This document shows positions 55,249 to 63,978 of a DNA stretch of 64,000 bases, one piece after another; positions within the stretch are counted from its first letter, which is position 1, and every line of letters begins with the position of its first letter. The stretch covers positions 682,001 through 746,000 of the forward strand of contig NZ_CP102275.1 in assembly GCF_025149465.1 (NCBI RefSeq). Direction: 5' to 3'. Position numbers and translations under genes: made by a program. This DNA comes from Thomasclavelia spiroformis DSM 1552 (GTDB lineage: Bacteria > Bacillota_I > Bacilli_A > Erysipelotrichales > Coprobacillaceae). The notes below the pieces were generated by a model. That model did no database searches. It was given only the letters and a program-made list of their open reading frames with translations, and was not told where the DNA came from.

Positions 55249-55302
55249 TTTATCACCCATATAAATCTATGCATAAAAAAATTAAATAGAATGTAATTAT
55301 AA

Positions 55303-55327
55303 AAAAGAAGCTAATTTCTTAGCTTCT
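55303..55327 (-). terminator. Terminator of the zinc-ribbon gene
   Basis: GAAGCTAA pairs with TTAGCTTC, followed on the minus strand by T6. It overlaps the stop codon of the gene. Confidence 0.8.
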
Positions 55328-55556
55328 ATTCACCAAACATTTCAAATATATCTTTTAAAACAGAACTCTTTTTCTTTGGTTTACTTGATTTAGAATCATG
55401 GTGATTAGAATAATCTTGATGGTTAGCCCTTTCAATGATTTTATCCAATTCACCACGATCTAACCAGATTCCACGACATTCAGGACAATAATCAATTTCG
55501 ATTCCATTTTTTTGAGACATAAGTAATGTTACATCTTTACATACGGGACATTTCAT
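55326..55556 (-). CDS. Small zinc-finger (zf-TFIIB type) protein
   Basis: 76 residues. Two CxxC pairs (CPVC near the start, CPEC about 20 residues on) followed by RGIWLDRGELDKII define the zf-TFIIB-like family. The C-terminus is a basic, His- and Ser-rich linker and a short helix (SVLKDIFEMFGE). Function unknown. AGGAGG precedes the ATG. Confidence 0.85.
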   Translation of the reverse strand: MKCPVCKDVTLLMSQKNGIEIDYCPECRGIWLDRGELDKIIERANHQDYSNHHDSKSSKPKKKSSVLKDIFEMFGE

Positions 55557-55618
55557 AATATACCTCCTATCATATCTAAATAATATTCTATTATCAAAAA
55601 ATGAATTAATTATGAAAA

Positions 55619-57142
55619 CTATTTATATTTTTCAATTAATAAATCTAAATACTCTTTATACTCAGAATCATTAGCGTTCATTGTTTTTGAAGTACTTGTA
55701 TATTTTTTAACCGCATTACTAGCACGATTAATTGGTAAAAGAGTACCGGCACCAGCAACACATCCGCCAGGACAAGCCATTCCTTCTAACAAATAACCAT
55801 CATATTTTCCTTTTTTAGCAAGCTTTAACATTTTTTTACAATTTTCTAATCCTTCAGCAGATTCTACTAATACATTATAATCAGGTCTTTTAGCTTTGAT
55901 ACAGTTAACAACTGCTTTTGCAACCCCACCGCTTACAGCAAATCCACGACCATCACCACTTGCTTGAGTGAAAGAATCATTTGGATCAGCTTCTAAAGTA
56001 GAAAGATCGATTCCTTTAGCTTCAAACATGGCACCTACTTCTTCAAATGTTAAAACAAAGTCTACTTCACTACGTACAGATTTTCTTGAGGCCTCTAATT
56101 TTTTAGCAGCACATGGGCCTATAAATACAACTCTGCTATTTGGATGTTTTTCTTTGATTAGTCTAGCTGTTAATACCATTGGAGTTAATGCCATTGAAAT
56201 ATATGATTTAAATTCAGGAAATTCTTTTTTAGCCATCATTGACCATGATGGGCAACATGATGTTGCCATAAATGGTTGCTTTTCAGGAACTTTTTCTAAA
56301 AAGTCATTGGCTTCATCAATCGTACATAAATCTGCTCCGATAGCAACTTCTACAACATCTTTAAATCCTAATTCACGCATTGCTTTTTTTAATACTTCAG
56401 GAGTAACTTTAGGTCCAAATTGACCAATGAAAGCAGGCGCAACAGCTGCGATGATTTCATCACCATTTTTGATTGCTTGAATCAATTGGAAAATTTGACT
56501 TTTATCAGCAATAGCACCAAATGGACAACTAACTAAACACATTCCACAAGAAACACATTTATCGTAGTTAATATGAGCATTACCGTATTCATCTGATTCA
56601 ATTGCATTCATTCCACAAGCTTTGGCACATGGTCTTTCTTTTTTTAAGATAGCATCATATGGACAATTATTTTTACATAATCCACATTTTATACACTTAT
56701 CTTGGTCAATATAGGCTTTTCCATTTTTAAAACTAATGGCATTTTTAGGACAAATTTCAATACAAGGATGGGCTAGACATGCTTGACAACCATTACTTAC
56801 CTCATATTTATTTTCTTCACATTTGTTACAGGCAAATTTAATAATATTGATTAATGGTGGTTCATAATATTTATCAGCAATGATACTTTCTTCAATTCCT
56901 TTAGAAATTGGGGCTGGTTCATCAATTGGTCGTAAAGATAAGCCCATTGTTAAACGGAGTCTTTCTCCAACGATTGCTCTTTCTAAAAAAATACTATCGC
57001 GGTAAGTAGCAACCTCGCCAGGAATTATTTTATATGGTAAATCTTCAATTCGACTATAGTCATTACCTTCATAAGCAAGTTTTGCCACTTCAACAAATAC
57101 TTTGCGTCTAATTTTTGTCAGTGACGAATATATTCCTCTCAT
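55619..57142 (-). CDS. Monomeric [FeFe] hydrogenase
   Basis: Reduces protons with low-potential electrons, disposing of fermentation reductant as H2. 507 residues: an N-terminal segment, Cys-rich ferredoxin-like domains (CLAHPCIEICP, CIKCGLCKNNCP, CVSCGMCLVSCP) and the H-cluster domain with TSCCPSW, GPCAAKK and EGMACPGGC. GPCAAKK instead of MPCxxK and the shorter N-terminus suggest group B rather than the classic HydA1; maturases are not in the window. No membrane or subunit partner genes adjacent. Rex control is plausible but no site was found. Confidence 0.93.
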   Translation of the reverse strand: MRGIYSSLTKIRRKVFVEVAKLAYEGNDYSRIEDLPYKIIPGEVATYRDSIFLERAIVGERLRLTMGLSLRPIDEPAPISKGIEESIIADKYYEPPLINIIKFACNKCEENKYEVSNGCQACLAHPCIEICPKNAISFKNGKAYIDQDKCIKCGLCKNNCPYDAILKKERPCAKACGMNAIESDEYGNAHINYDKCVSCGMCLVSCPFGAIADKSQIFQLIQAIKNGDEIIAAVAPAFIGQFGPKVTPEVLKKAMRELGFKDVVEVAIGADLCTIDEANDFLEKVPEKQPFMATSCCPSWSMMAKKEFPEFKSYISMALTPMVLTARLIKEKHPNSRVVFIGPCAAKKLEASRKSVRSEVDFVLTFEEVGAMFEAKGIDLSTLEADPNDSFTQASGDGRGFAVSGGVAKAVVNCIKAKRPDYNVLVESAEGLENCKKMLKLAKKGKYDGYLLEGMACPGGCVAGAGTLLPINRASNAVKKYTSTSKTMNANDSEYKEYLDLLIEKYK

Positions 57143-57304
57143 AATCTTCCTCCAAGTTTATTTATACTTATATTGTACTCCAAATAGATAAAATATGATA
57201 GTATGGAGATAAATAAAAAATATTATCAATTAATAAATTTTAAACTACGATTTTATTGCTTTTAATTTAGGTTTTAGTATAATGTATTCGAAGTAGGTGA
57301 AAAT

Positions 57305-58030
57305 ATGGAAAGATTACAAAAAGTAATTGCTGCAAGTGGTTATACATCTAGAAGAAAAGCAGAAGATTTGATCGTACAAGGAAAAGTAGAAGTAAATGGG
57401 CAGGTTGTTCGTGAATTAGGAACTAAAGTAAAAAAAGGTGATATTGTTACAGTTGAAGGAAAACCAATCGTTGGTGAAAATAAAGTATATTATGTTTTTT
57501 ATAAACCAAAAGGTTGTGTTTGTACTTTAGATGATGAGTTTGATCGACCAATTGTTACAGATTATTTTACTGATGTAAAAGAAAGAATTTATCCAGTAGG
57601 TCGTTTAGACTTTGATACTACAGGATTGATTATTATGTCTAATGATGGTGAGTTTGCAAATATGATTATGCATCCACGTTCTCATTTAGAAAAGATCTAT
57701 GAAGTTAGTGTTAAAGGACTTATCAATGGTCAAACTTTAAATAAGTTAGAAAAAGGAATTTATTTAGAAGGAGTTAAAACACTCCCTTGTAAGATCAAAG
57801 TAGTTAATAAAGATATTGAACATAAGACAACAATGTTAAAAATTAAACTTGTTGAAGGGAAAAACCGACAAGTTAAAAAAATGTTTGAAAGTGTTGGACA
57901 TCCTGTTAAAAGATTACATCGTGTAAGTATTGGATGTGTAAATTTAAAGGGATTAACACCAGGTAAATATAGAATTTTAAAACCACAGGAAGTTAAAGAT
58001 TTAAAGAAATTAGTTAACGGTAAAAAGTAA
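57305..58030 (+). CDS. rluB: 23S rRNA pseudouridine synthase RluB-like
   Basis: 241 residues: S4 domain (RLQKVIAASGYTSRRKAEDL) and catalytic domain with GRLDFDTTGLII and GKNRQVKKMFESVGHPV. RluB in Firmicutes makes a pseudouridine in helix 89-90 of 23S rRNA; assignment to RluB over RsuA rests on the S4 block and GKNRQVKKM. GTAGGTG precedes the ATG. Confidence 0.92.
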   Translation: MERLQKVIAASGYTSRRKAEDLIVQGKVEVNGQVVRELGTKVKKGDIVTVEGKPIVGENKVYYVFYKPKGCVCTLDDEFDRPIVTDYFTDVKERIYPVGRLDFDTTGLIIMSNDGEFANMIMHPRSHLEKIYEVSVKGLINGQTLNKLEKGIYLEGVKTLPCKIKVVNKDIEHKTTMLKIKLVEGKNRQVKKMFESVGHPVKRLHRVSIGCVNLKGLTPGKYRILKPQEVKDLKKLVNGKK

Positions 58031-58096
58031 TTTAGTTATCTTTATTTGACAATTATTTTGCTTTTATTGGTGCATACTGTATGATGGGTGATGAAA

Positions 58097-58333
58097 ATGA
58101 GAATACAAGTAATAGAACCACAAAATATAAAAGAATGTGGAATATGTAAAGCAAAAGATGAGTGGATTAAAGATGTAAATGTTCGTGGTATTAAAGGCAT
58201 ATACTGTTTAAAGTGTGATACACTAACGATGTTTAATAAGATGCCTTCTAAATATGTTTATCAAGCATTTAAAGAAGAAACAGAGAAAATTAGAAATACA
58301 TATTTGGTAAAACAAAATGACAAAATTAAATAA
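58097..58333 (+). CDS. Small CxxC zinc-ribbon-like protein
   Basis: About 78 residues. CGICKAKDEW and YCLKCDTLT give two CxxC pairs ~26 residues apart, a probable zinc ribbon, followed by a helical tail. Family not recognised. The start is placed at ATG 58097 because GGGTGATG sits 7 bases ahead. A TTGACA at 58046-58051 could be part of its promoter. It ends just before the T-box promoter. Confidence 0.6.
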   Translation: MRIQVIEPQNIKECGICKAKDEWIKDVNVRGIKGIYCLKCDTLTMFNKMPSKYVYQAFKEETEKIRNTYLVKQNDKIK

Positions 58334-58341
58334 ATAACTTA

Positions 58342-58369
58342 TTGACTTTAATAAATAAATGAGTAAAAT
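58342..58369 (+). promoter_or_regulatory. Promoter of the T-box/thrS unit
   Basis: TTGACT (58342-58347), 16-base spacer, TAAAAT (58364-58369). Confidence 0.6.
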
Positions 58370-58374
58370 TATAA

Positions 58375-58590
58375 GAGTAAATATGATGCGATGATTTAGG
58401 ATATGTCTAGATATTACTTTGATATAGAGAAAAGACGGTTGGTGAAAGTCTTGATGAGGATATTTATACTCCACTCCCTAATATGCAACACTCGAAAGAG
58501 ATTGTCGGTAGCGCGTTATAGCTAAGAGGTTATTTTATAACAAATTAAGGTGGTACCACGATACTCTCGTCCTTTGGATGAGAGTTTTTT
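58375..58590 (+). promoter_or_regulatory. T-box leader of thrS
   Basis: The T-box core AAGGTGGTACCACG is at 58547-58560, directly followed by the terminator hairpin ACTCTCGTCC/GGATGAGAGT (58563-58585) with T5. An ACT Thr codon at 58468-58470 is a candidate specifier; this choice is inference. Uncharged tRNAThr should favour the antiterminator and switch on thrS. Confidence 0.93.
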
Positions 58591-58606
58591 ATTTAGGGAG
58601 AAGGTT

Positions 58607-58748
58607 ATGAAAAAGTTAGTATATCCTGAAGAAGAACATGTAAAAAAGAAAATATTGCTTCTAAAAAACAATTGAAAAATGTGGTAGCAAATTTGAAGAT
58701 GAATATTTTGATGAAAGAACAAAAAAACGTATTTACGTTTTTGGATAG
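58607..58748 (+). pseudogene. Small open frame between T-box and thrS, with a frame break
   Basis: An ATG with GGGAGAAGG ahead opens MKKLVYPEEEHVKKKILLLK and stops at TGA after 22 codons. Removing one base of the A6 run at about 58661-58666 would continue it as KTIEKCGSKFEDEYFDE to RIYVFG and TAG at 58746, giving ~45 residues ending 11 bases before thrS. It does not resemble a TGS domain to my eye. It could be a frameshifted small gene or a leader peptide. Confidence 0.4.
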
Positions 58749-58758
58749 GAGAAGAAAA

Positions 58759-60492
58759 ATGATTGATTTTAAAGAAGATGAAAAATTAAGTGTACTAAAT
58801 CATTCTTGTGCTCATGTTATGGCTCAAGCAATTAAACATTTATATCCTCAAGCTAAATTTTGGGTTGGACCAGTAGTTAGTGAAGGATTTTATTATGATG
58901 TTGATTTAGGAAATGCTGTGATTAAAGATGAAGATATTCCTAAAATTGAAAAAGAAATGAAAAAAATCTGTAAAGATGGTAAACGTATTGTTCGTCAAGA
59001 AATTTCTAAAGAAGAAGCTTTAGAAATGTTTAAAGATGATGAATATAAAATTGATTTAATTAATAATTTTGAAAATGGAACAAACATTAGTTGTTATAAA
59101 CAAGGGGATTTTGTTGATTTATGTCGCGGTCCTCATGTAGAGACAGTTAAAGCATGTAAAAACTTCAAGTTAACTAAACACTCTGGAGCTTATTGGAAAG
59201 GTGATAAAAACAATAAAGTTCTTCAAAGAATCTATGGAGTATGTTTTGAAACACCTGAAGCATTAGAAGAACATTTAAATTTATTAGAAGAAGCTAAACG
59301 TCGAGATCATAAAAAAATCGGTAAAGAATTAGGTTTATTTATGATGAGTGAATATGCTCCTGGAATGCCTATCTTTTTACCTAAAGGAATGATTTTAAGA
59401 AATACATTAGAACAATTCTGGTATGAAGAACATACAAAAGAAGGATATGTATTTATTAAAACTCCAATTATGATGTCTCGTGAATTATGGGAAACTAGTG
59501 GACATTGGGCTAATTATAAAGATGATATGTATACAAGTATGGTTGATGATCGTGAATTTGCAATTAAGCCAATGAACTGTCCAGGTAGTTTATTAGTTTA
59601 TAAAAATGGTTTACATTCTTATAAAGATTTACCTCTTAGAATGGGTGAATTAGGACAAGTTCATCGTCATGAGGCAAGTGGTGCTTTAAATGGATTATTT
59701 AGAGTTCGTACATTTACTCAAGATGATGCGCATATTTTTATGACACCTGATCAAATTGAAAGTGAAATTATTAAATTAATTAATTTCATTGATCGTGTTT
59801 ATAATAGTTTAAATTTAAGTTATGAAATTGAATTATCAACTCGTCCTGAAGAAAAATATATTGGTGATTTAGCTATTTGGGAAAAATCAGAAGCAGCATT
59901 AGCAGCTGCATGTAAAGCTGCTGGTAAGGATTATAAAATCAATCCTGGTGATGGAGCTTTCTATGGACCTAAATTAGATTTCCATGTTAAAGATAGTTTA
60001 GGTAGAGTATGGCAATGTGGAACTATTCAATTAGATATGAACTTACCTGAAAGATTTGATATAACATATATTGACGATAAAGGTGAAAAAGCTCGTCCAG
60101 TAATGTTACATCGTGTTATTTTTGGATCAATTGAAAGATTTATTGGTATTTTAATTGAACATTTTGCAGGAGTGTTCCCATTATGGTTAGCACCAGTTCA
60201 AGTAAAAGTTTTACCAGTAAATAATGAATATCATTTAGAATATGCTAAAGAAGTAACTAAATTATTACAAGAAGCAGGATTAAAAGTAGAAATGGATGCT
60301 CGTGAAGAAAAATTAGGATATCGTATTCGTGAAGGACAAATGGAAAAAGTTCCGTATTTATTAGTTTTAGGTAATAATGAACGAGATGAAAAAACTGTTA
60401 CATATCGTCAACATGGACAACAAAAACAAATTACAGTACCGTTTGATGAATTTGTATCAATGTTGAAAAAAGAAATTGAAAATAAAGAATAG
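58759..60492 (+). CDS. thrS: Threonyl-tRNA synthetase without TGS domain
   Basis: Charges tRNAThr and edits Ser mistakes. The start at 58759 has GGAGAAGAAAA ahead and puts the protein straight into the editing domain (HSCAHVMAQAIKHLYPQAK, later CRGPHVE). The catalytic core shows MNCPGSLLVYK, RHEASGALNGLFRVRTFTQD and MLHRVIFGS with zinc ligands Cys, His, His, then the anticodon domain. It has 577 residues, against ~640 in most bacteria, because the N-terminal TGS domain is absent. The frame extends 29 codons upstream but without a convincing start or conserved sequence. Controlled by the T-box. Confidence 0.95.
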   Translation: MIDFKEDEKLSVLNHSCAHVMAQAIKHLYPQAKFWVGPVVSEGFYYDVDLGNAVIKDEDIPKIEKEMKKICKDGKRIVRQEISKEEALEMFKDDEYKIDLINNFENGTNISCYKQGDFVDLCRGPHVETVKACKNFKLTKHSGAYWKGDKNNKVLQRIYGVCFETPEALEEHLNLLEEAKRRDHKKIGKELGLFMMSEYAPGMPIFLPKGMILRNTLEQFWYEEHTKEGYVFIKTPIMMSRELWETSGHWANYKDDMYTSMVDDREFAIKPMNCPGSLLVYKNGLHSYKDLPLRMGELGQVHRHEASGALNGLFRVRTFTQDDAHIFMTPDQIESEIIKLINFIDRVYNSLNLSYEIELSTRPEEKYIGDLAIWEKSEAALAAACKAAGKDYKINPGDGAFYGPKLDFHVKDSLGRVWQCGTIQLDMNLPERFDITYIDDKGEKARPVMLHRVIFGSIERFIGILIEHFAGVFPLWLAPVQVKVLPVNNEYHLEYAKEVTKLLQEAGLKVEMDAREEKLGYRIREGQMEKVPYLLVLGNNERDEKTVTYRQHGQQKQITVPFDEFVSMLKKEIENKE

Positions 60493-60493
60493 A

Positions 60494-60545
60494 AAAAAAG
60501 ATGTAATTTTGTAAATGATAAAATTTACTAATTACATCTTTTTAA
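60494..60545. terminator. Bidirectional terminator between thrS and the convergent TIM-barrel gene
   Basis: AAAAAGATGTAATT at about 60495-60508 pairs with AATTACATCTTTTT at 60530-60543; an inner GTAAAT/ATTTAC pair extends the stem. Confidence 0.85.
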
Positions 60546-61223
60546 TTAGTCTCTATGGCAGCTATGACGATATTTTTCCATCATTAATTTAAATATATCG
60601 CCATTAGTTGGTGGGGTATATGTAATGGCATTAGCACCAGCATCAATAACTTCTTGAATTGTTTCAACTGTTGGACCACCGGTTGCAATAATTGGAAAAT
60701 TAGGAGAAATCTTACGAAGTTCTCTTACGATTTCGGCAGTTTTTTTACCACCAGAAACATTAATGATCGATGCACCAGTGTGTAACATTCTTTCTTCAAG
60801 ATTTTCATCTAAAGATACGATTGATAAAACAACAGGAATATCAATGTAATCAACTAATTCTTGAATAAATTTTGTTTTAGTTGGTGCATTTAACACAACT
60901 GCTGTTGCGCCATGTAATTCCGCATCTAAAGCAATTTCTTTGACTCGAGGACCGGCTGTTGTACCACCACCAACTCCTGCAAATACAGGTCTTTGAGAAA
61001 CATCAATAATGGCATTTGTTATTTGCAAAGTTGGTGTAAATGGATATACGGCAATCACTGCATCAGCATTACAGTTAGAAATTACTGCAACATCAGTAGA
61101 AAATATTAATGATTTTATTTTATTACCATTGATTACAATCCCGCTAGCATTACGAATACATTCTGGAACAATAATTGTATGACTACGTAGTGCGGTATTT
61201 ATTTTAGGTGCTTGTTTTTTCAT
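60546..61223 (-). CDS. TIM-barrel protein of unknown activity
   Basis: 225 residues with a beta/alpha-barrel pattern: ADAVIAVYPFTP, VFAGVGGGTTAGPR, IINVSGGKKTAEI, PIIATGGPTVETIQEVIDAG. The late GG(P/G) phosphate-loop style resembles FMN or phosphosugar-binding barrels. Similar proteins are widespread in Firmicutes, often labelled hydrolase without proof. No signal peptide. It is monocistronic, with GGGAAT ahead of the ATG. Confidence 0.75.
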   Translation of the reverse strand: MKKQAPKINTALRSHTIIVPECIRNASGIVINGNKIKSLIFSTDVAVISNCNADAVIAVYPFTPTLQITNAIIDVSQRPVFAGVGGGTTAGPRVKEIALDAELHGATAVVLNAPTKTKFIQELVDYIDIPVVLSIVSLDENLEERMLHTGASIINVSGGKKTAEIVRELRKISPNFPIIATGGPTVETIQEVIDAGANAITYTPPTNGDIFKLMMEKYRHSCHRD

Positions 61224-61358
61224 TGTTTATTCCCTTTCTTTTAAAATATATTGAATAGTTGTTTGGTTGTCATCTTATTGCATTGATATTATAACATAGT
61301 CAAATTTAAATATACATAGTGAAAAATCCAATGAATAAAAATAATAAAAGATGGTAAT

Positions 61359-61395
61359 AATATATTAGGTATCCTAATGGGATACTTAATATATT
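61359..61395. promoter_or_regulatory. Long inverted repeat upstream of the small XRE regulator
   Basis: Arms of 16 bases (61359-61374 and 61380-61395; core TAGGTATCC/GGATACTTA) match with one mismatch around a 5-base loop. It lies ~20 bases upstream of a TATAAT box (61416-61421), where an XRE repressor could control its own promoter. Confidence 0.5.
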
Positions 61396-61443
61396 TCATT
61401 ATATCTTTAGTTAGTTATAATTAAAATTGTTGGAGGAATCGCC

Positions 61444-61797
61444 ATGGAAATTGATTATGAACTTATTGGTAAAAGAATAAGAGAAGAACGGATTTCTCAA
61501 AATTTATCTCAACAAACATTAGCTGAGATATCAAATATTTCTCCAACTAATATATCACATATTGAACGCGGTGCAACTAAACTAAGTCTACCTACTTTAG
61601 TTAGTATAGCTAATGCACTAGCTGTTTCGGCAGATTTTTTACTGTGCGATAGTTTAGTTGAAGCAGATAAGATTTATATTGACGAAATCAATGAACTATT
61701 ATTAGACTGTAACCCAAATGAATTAAAGATAATCATTGATATAATGAAATCAGTTAAAATAACGTTAAGACGCCATAATAAACTAGATAAAAAATAA
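61444..61797 (+). CDS. Small XRE-family regulator
   Basis: 117 residues: HTH_3 (about 8-65, NLSQQTLAEISNISPTNIS, HIERGATKLS) and a helical C-terminal tail with no other domain. TGGAGG precedes the ATG. It is alone between terminators; targets unknown. Autoregulation through the inverted repeat upstream is likely. Confidence 0.88.
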   Translation: MEIDYELIGKRIREERISQNLSQQTLAEISNISPTNISHIERGATKLSLPTLVSIANALAVSADFLLCDSLVEADKIYIDEINELLLDCNPNELKIIIDIMKSVKITLRRHNKLDKK

Positions 61798-61822
61798 ACA
61801 CTTGTTAAAAAGTGTTTTTTTT
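61797..61822 (+). terminator. Intrinsic terminator of the XRE gene
   Basis: AACACTT (61797-61803) pairs with AAGTGTT (61810-61816), then T6. Confidence 0.8.
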
Positions 61823-61862
61823 AATTAGATTTTATTGTACAATAACAACCGAGGTGTAGAAA

Positions 61863-62750
61863 ATGAAACAATACTTAGAGATGTGTAAATATGTTTTAGA
61901 AAACGGTGAAGATCGAAGTGACCGTACTGGTACTGGGACAAGAAGTGTTTTTGGATATCAGACACGATATGATTTAAGAGATGGTTTTCCTTTGATGACA
62001 ACTAAAAAAATGTTTATTAGACCAATTGCTGAAGAATTATTATGGTTTATTAAAGGTGATACGAATATAAAATATTTAGTTGATCGAAATGTTAAAATAT
62101 GGAATGAATGGCCATATGAAAATTATAAAAAATCAAAAGATTATCAAGGTGAAACAATCGAGGAATTTATTGAAAAAATTAAGAATTTACCAGAAGATGA
62201 TTCATTTGTATTAAAATATGGAGATTTAGGTCCGGTATATGGGGCACAATGGCGTAATTTCAATTATGAAGGTGTTGATCAATTAGCTAAGTTAGTTGAT
62301 AGTTTAAAAAACGATCCTTTTTCAAGAAGACATATTATTTGTGCTTGGAATCCGGCTCAAGTAGATAATATGACGTTACCACCATGTCATGCATTTTTAC
62401 AGTTTTATGTAAGTGCTGATAAGAAATATTTATCTTGCCAATTATATCAACGTAGTGCCGATATTTTTTTAGGCGTACCTTTTAATATTGCATCATATGC
62501 TTTAATGGTTGAAATGCTAGCACGTACTTGTGGTTATGAGGCAAAAGAATTTGTTCATACAATAGGTGATGCTCATATTTATAAAGATCATTTTGATGTT
62601 GTAAAACAACAACTTGAAAGAAAGCCGCTACCTAAGTGTAAATTAGTTTTAAATCCTGAAGTTAAATCTATTTTTGATTATAAAATTGAAGATATTAAAA
62701 TTGAAGATTATCAAAGTTATGGTAAATTGGTAGGAAAGGTGAGTGTGTAA
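61863..62750 (+). CDS. thyA: Thymidylate synthase
   Basis: Makes dTMP from dUMP with methylene-tetrahydrofolate. DRTGTGTRSVFG, the catalytic Cys in LPPCHAFLQFYV, QRSADIFLGVPFNIASYALM and GDAHIYKDHF are present. 295 residues, slightly longer than the 264 of E. coli because of an insertion near residues 80-130, as in Firmicute long forms. The stop overlaps the dfrA start, coupling it with the enzyme that regenerates its folate product. Confidence 0.97.
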   Translation: MKQYLEMCKYVLENGEDRSDRTGTGTRSVFGYQTRYDLRDGFPLMTTKKMFIRPIAEELLWFIKGDTNIKYLVDRNVKIWNEWPYENYKKSKDYQGETIEEFIEKIKNLPEDDSFVLKYGDLGPVYGAQWRNFNYEGVDQLAKLVDSLKNDPFSRRHIICAWNPAQVDNMTLPPCHAFLQFYVSADKKYLSCQLYQRSADIFLGVPFNIASYALMVEMLARTCGYEAKEFVHTIGDAHIYKDHFDVVKQQLERKPLPKCKLVLNPEVKSIFDYKIEDIKIEDYQSYGKLVGKVSV

Positions 62751-63220
62751 TGATTAGTATTATTGTAGCAACAGATGAAGATTTATTGATTGGAAAAGAG
62801 GATTCTAGTAATGGAATGCCTTGGAATGTGCCAGAAGATTTAAAGCATTTTAAAGAAACAACATTAAATAAAACTATTTTAATGGGGCTTACTACTTATA
62901 AGGCAATTGGAAGACCATTACCTAATCGTAAGACGATTGTTGTAAGCTTAGAACCATTTGAAGATAATCGAGTTGAAGTTAGAAATTCGTTAGAAGAAGT
63001 AATTTTGGAATATCAAAAAAGTGGTGAGGATTTGTTTATTTCTGGAGGAGCATCGATTTATCGTCAATGTTTACCGATTGCCGATCAGTTATTGATTTCA
63101 AGAATTCCTGGAAAACATACTGGAGAAACATATTTCCCAAGTTTTGATGAATATGGATATCAATTGGTTGAAGAAAAACCATTTGAAACATTTAAATTAC
63201 AAATTTATAAGCGAGGATAA
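62750..63220 (+). CDS. folA: Dihydrofolate reductase
   Basis: Reduces dihydrofolate left by thymidylate synthase. MISIIVATDEDLLIGKED, GMPWNVPEDLKHFKETT, ILMGLTTYKAIGRPLPNR and FISGGASIYRQCLP mark the NADPH and folate sites; 156 residues. The common Trp of the substrate loop is kept (MPWNVP). It starts inside the thyA stop codon (TAATG) and ends two bases before plsC. Confidence 0.95.
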   Translation: MISIIVATDEDLLIGKEDSSNGMPWNVPEDLKHFKETTLNKTILMGLTTYKAIGRPLPNRKTIVVSLEPFEDNRVEVRNSLEEVILEYQKSGEDLFISGGASIYRQCLPIADQLLISRIPGKHTGETYFPSFDEYGYQLVEEKPFETFKLQIYKRG

Positions 63221-63222
63221 AC

Positions 63223-63945
63223 ATGAAAAGGATTGCATTGATTGTTATTAGAGTTATTTTAAGATTGCCTTACTGGTGGGGTTATAAAGTAAATAAGTAT
63301 AAACATATAGAAAATTATCCTTTAGAAGAAAGATATGGTTTTATTCATGGTGTTGTATCTACGATTAGTAAAAAAGCCCGCGTTGAACTTAAATGTTATG
63401 GTTTAGAAAATTTACCTAAACAATCAGGTTATTTATTAGCGCCTAATCATCAAGGGTTATATGATCCACTAGCTATTTTTCAAACTCATGAAGCACCAAT
63501 TAGAGCAATTGTAAAAAAAGAATTAACATCAGTTATTTTAGTTAAAGATGTTATTAAGATGTTAGAATATGTACCATTAGATCGTAAAAATGTTCGTGAC
63601 GGTGCTAGAGTAATTAACTATGTTAGTAATGAGGTTGCTAATGGTCAAAATTTCTTTGTTTTTCCTGAGGGAACAAGGAGTAAAGATGGTAATAATATTT
63701 TAGAGTTTAAAGGTGGAACTTTTAAAATTGCTACTAAGGCTAAAGCACCAATTGTACCTGTAGCGTTAATAGATTGTTATAAAGTATTTGATAATAATAC
63801 GATTAAAAAAACAACAGCTCAAATTCATTATTTACCACCGTTATATTATAATGATTATAAAGATATGCATACAAATGAAATAGCTAAAATAGTTCATGAT
63901 AAAATTGAAACATATATCCAAGAATGGACAAAAAATAACGCTTAA
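63223..63945 (+). CDS. plsC: 1-acyl-sn-glycerol-3-phosphate acyltransferase
   Basis: Makes phosphatidic acid in membrane-lipid synthesis. The acyltransferase motifs NHQGLYDPL (HxxxxD catalytic pair), VPLDRKNVRDG, FPEGTRSKDG and IVPVAL are in order over 240 residues, with a short hydrophobic N-terminus for membrane attachment. It is last in thyA-folA-plsC; the link is positional rather than metabolic. Confidence 0.94.
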   Translation: MKRIALIVIRVILRLPYWWGYKVNKYKHIENYPLEERYGFIHGVVSTISKKARVELKCYGLENLPKQSGYLLAPNHQGLYDPLAIFQTHEAPIRAIVKKELTSVILVKDVIKMLEYVPLDRKNVRDGARVINYVSNEVANGQNFFVFPEGTRSKDGNNILEFKGGTFKIATKAKAPIVPVALIDCYKVFDNNTIKKTTAQIHYLPPLYYNDYKDMHTNEIAKIVHDKIETYIQEWTKNNA

Positions 63946-63950
63946 AGTTA

Positions 63951-63978
63951 AAAATAACCACTTTGTGTGGTTATTTTT
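63951..63978 (+). terminator. Intrinsic terminator of thyA-folA-plsC
   Basis: AAAATAACCAC (63951-63961) pairs with GTGGTTATTTT (63967-63977). Confidence 0.88.

Noticed and set aside
55968-56423. Open frame of 151 codons on the plus strand inside the hydrogenase gene
   Set aside because: Fully antisense to the H-cluster domain; Ser/Asn-rich shadow composition and no ribosome site.
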